A stretch of 64,000 nucleotides of DNA from NCBI RefSeq assembly GCF_012641395.1, contig NZ_JABAIH010000004.1, forward strand, positions 310,001 through 374,000, read 5' to 3'. Shown in pieces: positions 62,820-64,000 of the stretch. Source of the stretch: Rhizobium sp. P32RR-XVIII. GTDB taxonomy: Bacteria > Pseudomonadota > Alphaproteobacteria > Rhizobiales > Rhizobiaceae. The position numbers and the translations under genes are program-made. The notes under the pieces were generated by a model. It saw only the letters and a list, made by a program, of their open reading frames with translations. It was not told where the DNA came from and searched no databases. Each line of letters starts with the position of its first letter. Position 1 is the stretch's first letter.

Positions 62820-63758
62820 CTAATAGGTGCCTTGGGCGATGTCCGTCATGCCCTTGCGTTTTGCATCGTAGTAATAGCCGCGGGCATAAAGCTTGACGGC
62901 GTCTTCTTCGTTGCTGTTCGAAACAAGCCATGCGCCGCGCAGATATTTCGCGGCATATTTGATGTTGGTTTCAGCATCGAGCAGGCCGTTGGGCTGGCCG
63001 TCATAGCCCATCGATTTCGCCGTATTGTACTTGATCTGCATCAGGCCGAAGTAGCCGCGCTTGTTGTAGGCGTTTGGATTGTAACGGCTTTCCCGATGCA
63101 CGACGCGATGGATCAGCGATTCAGGGACTTCGTAGAGCTTCGAATACTTGCTGATCAGCTTGCTGATAAAGCTCTTTTCGACGGTGGGAGCGGTGTCGAC
63201 GTCGCTGTCGCTGAACATCGGCGGCGCGGCCGGCGGATCCATCGGGGCGGACTCGTCGAAGGTGAAGTCCGACATCGAGCGCTGCGTCGCGCCAATGGAA
63301 GCAATGGCAGCCAGGGCGCCACTCTGCGGCGTCGTCGCCGCGAAGGCAAGCTGGGTCGATGGCGAGGGCGGGGTGCCCGGGCGCGGCGTAGGTACGACCG
63401 ACTGGATCGCCGTCATTTCCGGCGTCAGCGGGATCTGCGTTGCCGCGGCCGCCATCTGTTGCATGGCGGGGTCGGCAAGAGCTTCCGTCCCGGGCATTGT
63501 CATCGCATCGGCGGTGAGGGCCGGTGTTGCCTGCGGGCTGGCAGCCGCGAATGCGTCTGTGGGCTGGCTGGTGCCGTCAGCGGCCGGTACCGCCGCCATC
63601 ATCATTGCATCTTCGCCGGGCTTGGGGGTCGGGACAACGGTTTGTACGGCGGTCAATTCCGCCAGGGATGTGTATTCGACGGTCGAGCATCCCGCAACAC
63701 CACCGAGCATCGTCAAGACAAGGCCGCCTGTCAGGACGGAGAACCCCTTCGCTACCAT
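62820..63758 (-). CDS. Lytic transglycosylase lipoprotein (SLT domain)
   Basis: A 312-residue protein. The lipobox VAGC puts the lipid at C24. A disordered Ala/Pro/Thr-rich region follows, with a duplicated element 'TAVQTVVPTPKPG' (about 36-48) and 'TAIQSVVPTPRPG' (about 116-128). The C-terminal SLT catalytic domain starts about residue 195 with E223 in 'VVHRESRYNPNA', then 'GYFGLMQIKYNTAKSMGYDG' and 'NIKYAAKYLRGAW'. It cleaves peptidoglycan in the periplasm. Third cell-wall hydrolase in 7 kb. Confidence 0.92.
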   Translation of the reverse strand: MVAKGFSVLTGGLVLTMLGGVAGCSTVEYTSLAELTAVQTVVPTPKPGEDAMMMAAVPAADGTSQPTDAFAAASPQATPALTADAMTMPGTEALADPAMQQMAAAATQIPLTPEMTAIQSVVPTPRPGTPPSPSTQLAFAATTPQSGALAAIASIGATQRSMSDFTFDESAPMDPPAAPPMFSDSDVDTAPTVEKSFISKLISKYSKLYEVPESLIHRVVHRESRYNPNAYNKRGYFGLMQIKYNTAKSMGYDGQPNGLLDAETNIKYAAKYLRGAWLVSNSNEEDAVKLYARGYYYDAKRKGMTDIAQGTY

Positions 63759-63867
63759 TCTGTCACTTTCGCGATTCGCGCCGCCCTGGCAGCGATTAAG
63801 TTACTGAAAACCTAAGCCCTGATTTTTCCATTAACTTATTCGCGGTTGTGTCGCAAGCCACCCAGCC

Positions 63868-64000
63868 TCAGGCGGCGATACGGCGATAGCCGGCGGTCAC
63901 GGCGCCGGCGGCGATCAGCAGGGTTCCACCGGTACGGTTGACCGTGCGCTGCACGCTTGCCTTGCGGATCAGGCCGCGCGCGGCATTCGCAAGAAGCGCA
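63868..64000 (-). CDS. LysE/RhtB-like exporter, C-terminal part (runs off the window)
   Basis: Reverse-strand frame open from the window edge to a TGA at 63870-63868. The 43 visible residues ('ALLANAARGLIRKASVQRTVNRTGGTLL' and 'IAAGAVTAGYRRIAA') have the basic loop and final membrane helix of LysE/RhtB-family amino acid exporters. The rest of the gene lies beyond position 64000. Family call is tentative because so little is seen. Confidence 0.6.
   Translation of the reverse strand, partial: ALLANAARGLIRKASVQRTVNRTGGTLLIAAGAVTAGYRRIAA

Overview
The window looks like a piece of a Rhizobiaceae chromosome (Rhizobium/Agrobacterium/Sinorhizobium type). The signs are a GC-rich coding style, many ABC uptake systems, a betaine-lipid pair btaA-btaB, a cobalamin-dependent methionine synthase, an ArsR-methyltransferase fusion next to metF, rhizobial intergenic mosaic repeats and a tRNA-Ile2(CAT) used as an integration site. 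No CRISPR array, rRNA or complete insertion sequence was seen.

Region 1 (1-9888) is the right end of a prophage that runs off the left edge. It carries an HNH endonuclease, a small DNA-binding-like protein, a reverse-strand two-gene cassette of unknown function, four overlapping head-tail joining genes, a large terminase, a tape measure protein with an embedded M15 peptidase motif, a gpM-like tail protein, and a tyrosine integrase beside the tRNA. Portal, protease, capsid and tail tube genes are not in the window. The large terminase sits in an unusual place, between the connectors and the tape measure.

Region 2 (9889-20248) is chromosomal: tRNA-Ile2, a SIMPL-domain protein, small conserved proteins (DUF4174, UPF0303), an AGE-family sugar isomerase, metH, a Phd/VapC toxin-antitoxin pair, and a GntR repressor with a BadF-type sugar kinase.

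Region 3 (20249-32118) is sugar and amine uptake. A CUT1 ABC operon (binding protein, two permeases, a Gfo/Idh/MocA dehydrogenase, ATPase) lies opposite the GntR-kinase pair and shares operator-like repeats with it, which suggests amino-sugar uptake. Then come a NIPSNAP protein, an MHS-type MFS transporter and a PotABCD-like ABC operon.

Region 4 (32308-40813) holds an RpiR regulator, an N-formylglutamate amidohydrolase-like hydrolase, an amine/amino-acid permease, a glutamine synthetase-like ligase, an aldehyde dehydrogenase and an iron-containing alcohol dehydrogenase. Together these read as a gamma-glutamylation route for an amino alcohol. A PIN-type toxin-antitoxin module sits inside the set.

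Region 5 (40935-52704) is mixed: a secreted small protein, an orphan VirC1/ParA-like ATPase, a GST/MarR divergon with two operators over mirrored promoters, an L,D-transpeptidase, a DUF4432 protein, a TIGR01244 phosphatase, RidA, a four-gene operon (hydrolase, DMT exporter, CoA-transferase, TPP enzyme) and a secreted RNase T2.

Region 6 (52817-64000) has ettA, the ArsR-methyltransferase regulator with metF, a 25-residue membrane peptide missed by length cut-offs, three peptidoglycan hydrolases (MltB-like, GH25-like, SLT lipoprotein), btaA-btaB, a beta-lactamase-fold hydrolase, and the 3' end of a LysE-like exporter. A shared palindrome upstream of metH and of the regulator-metF pair links two distant loci into one methionine-cycle regulon.
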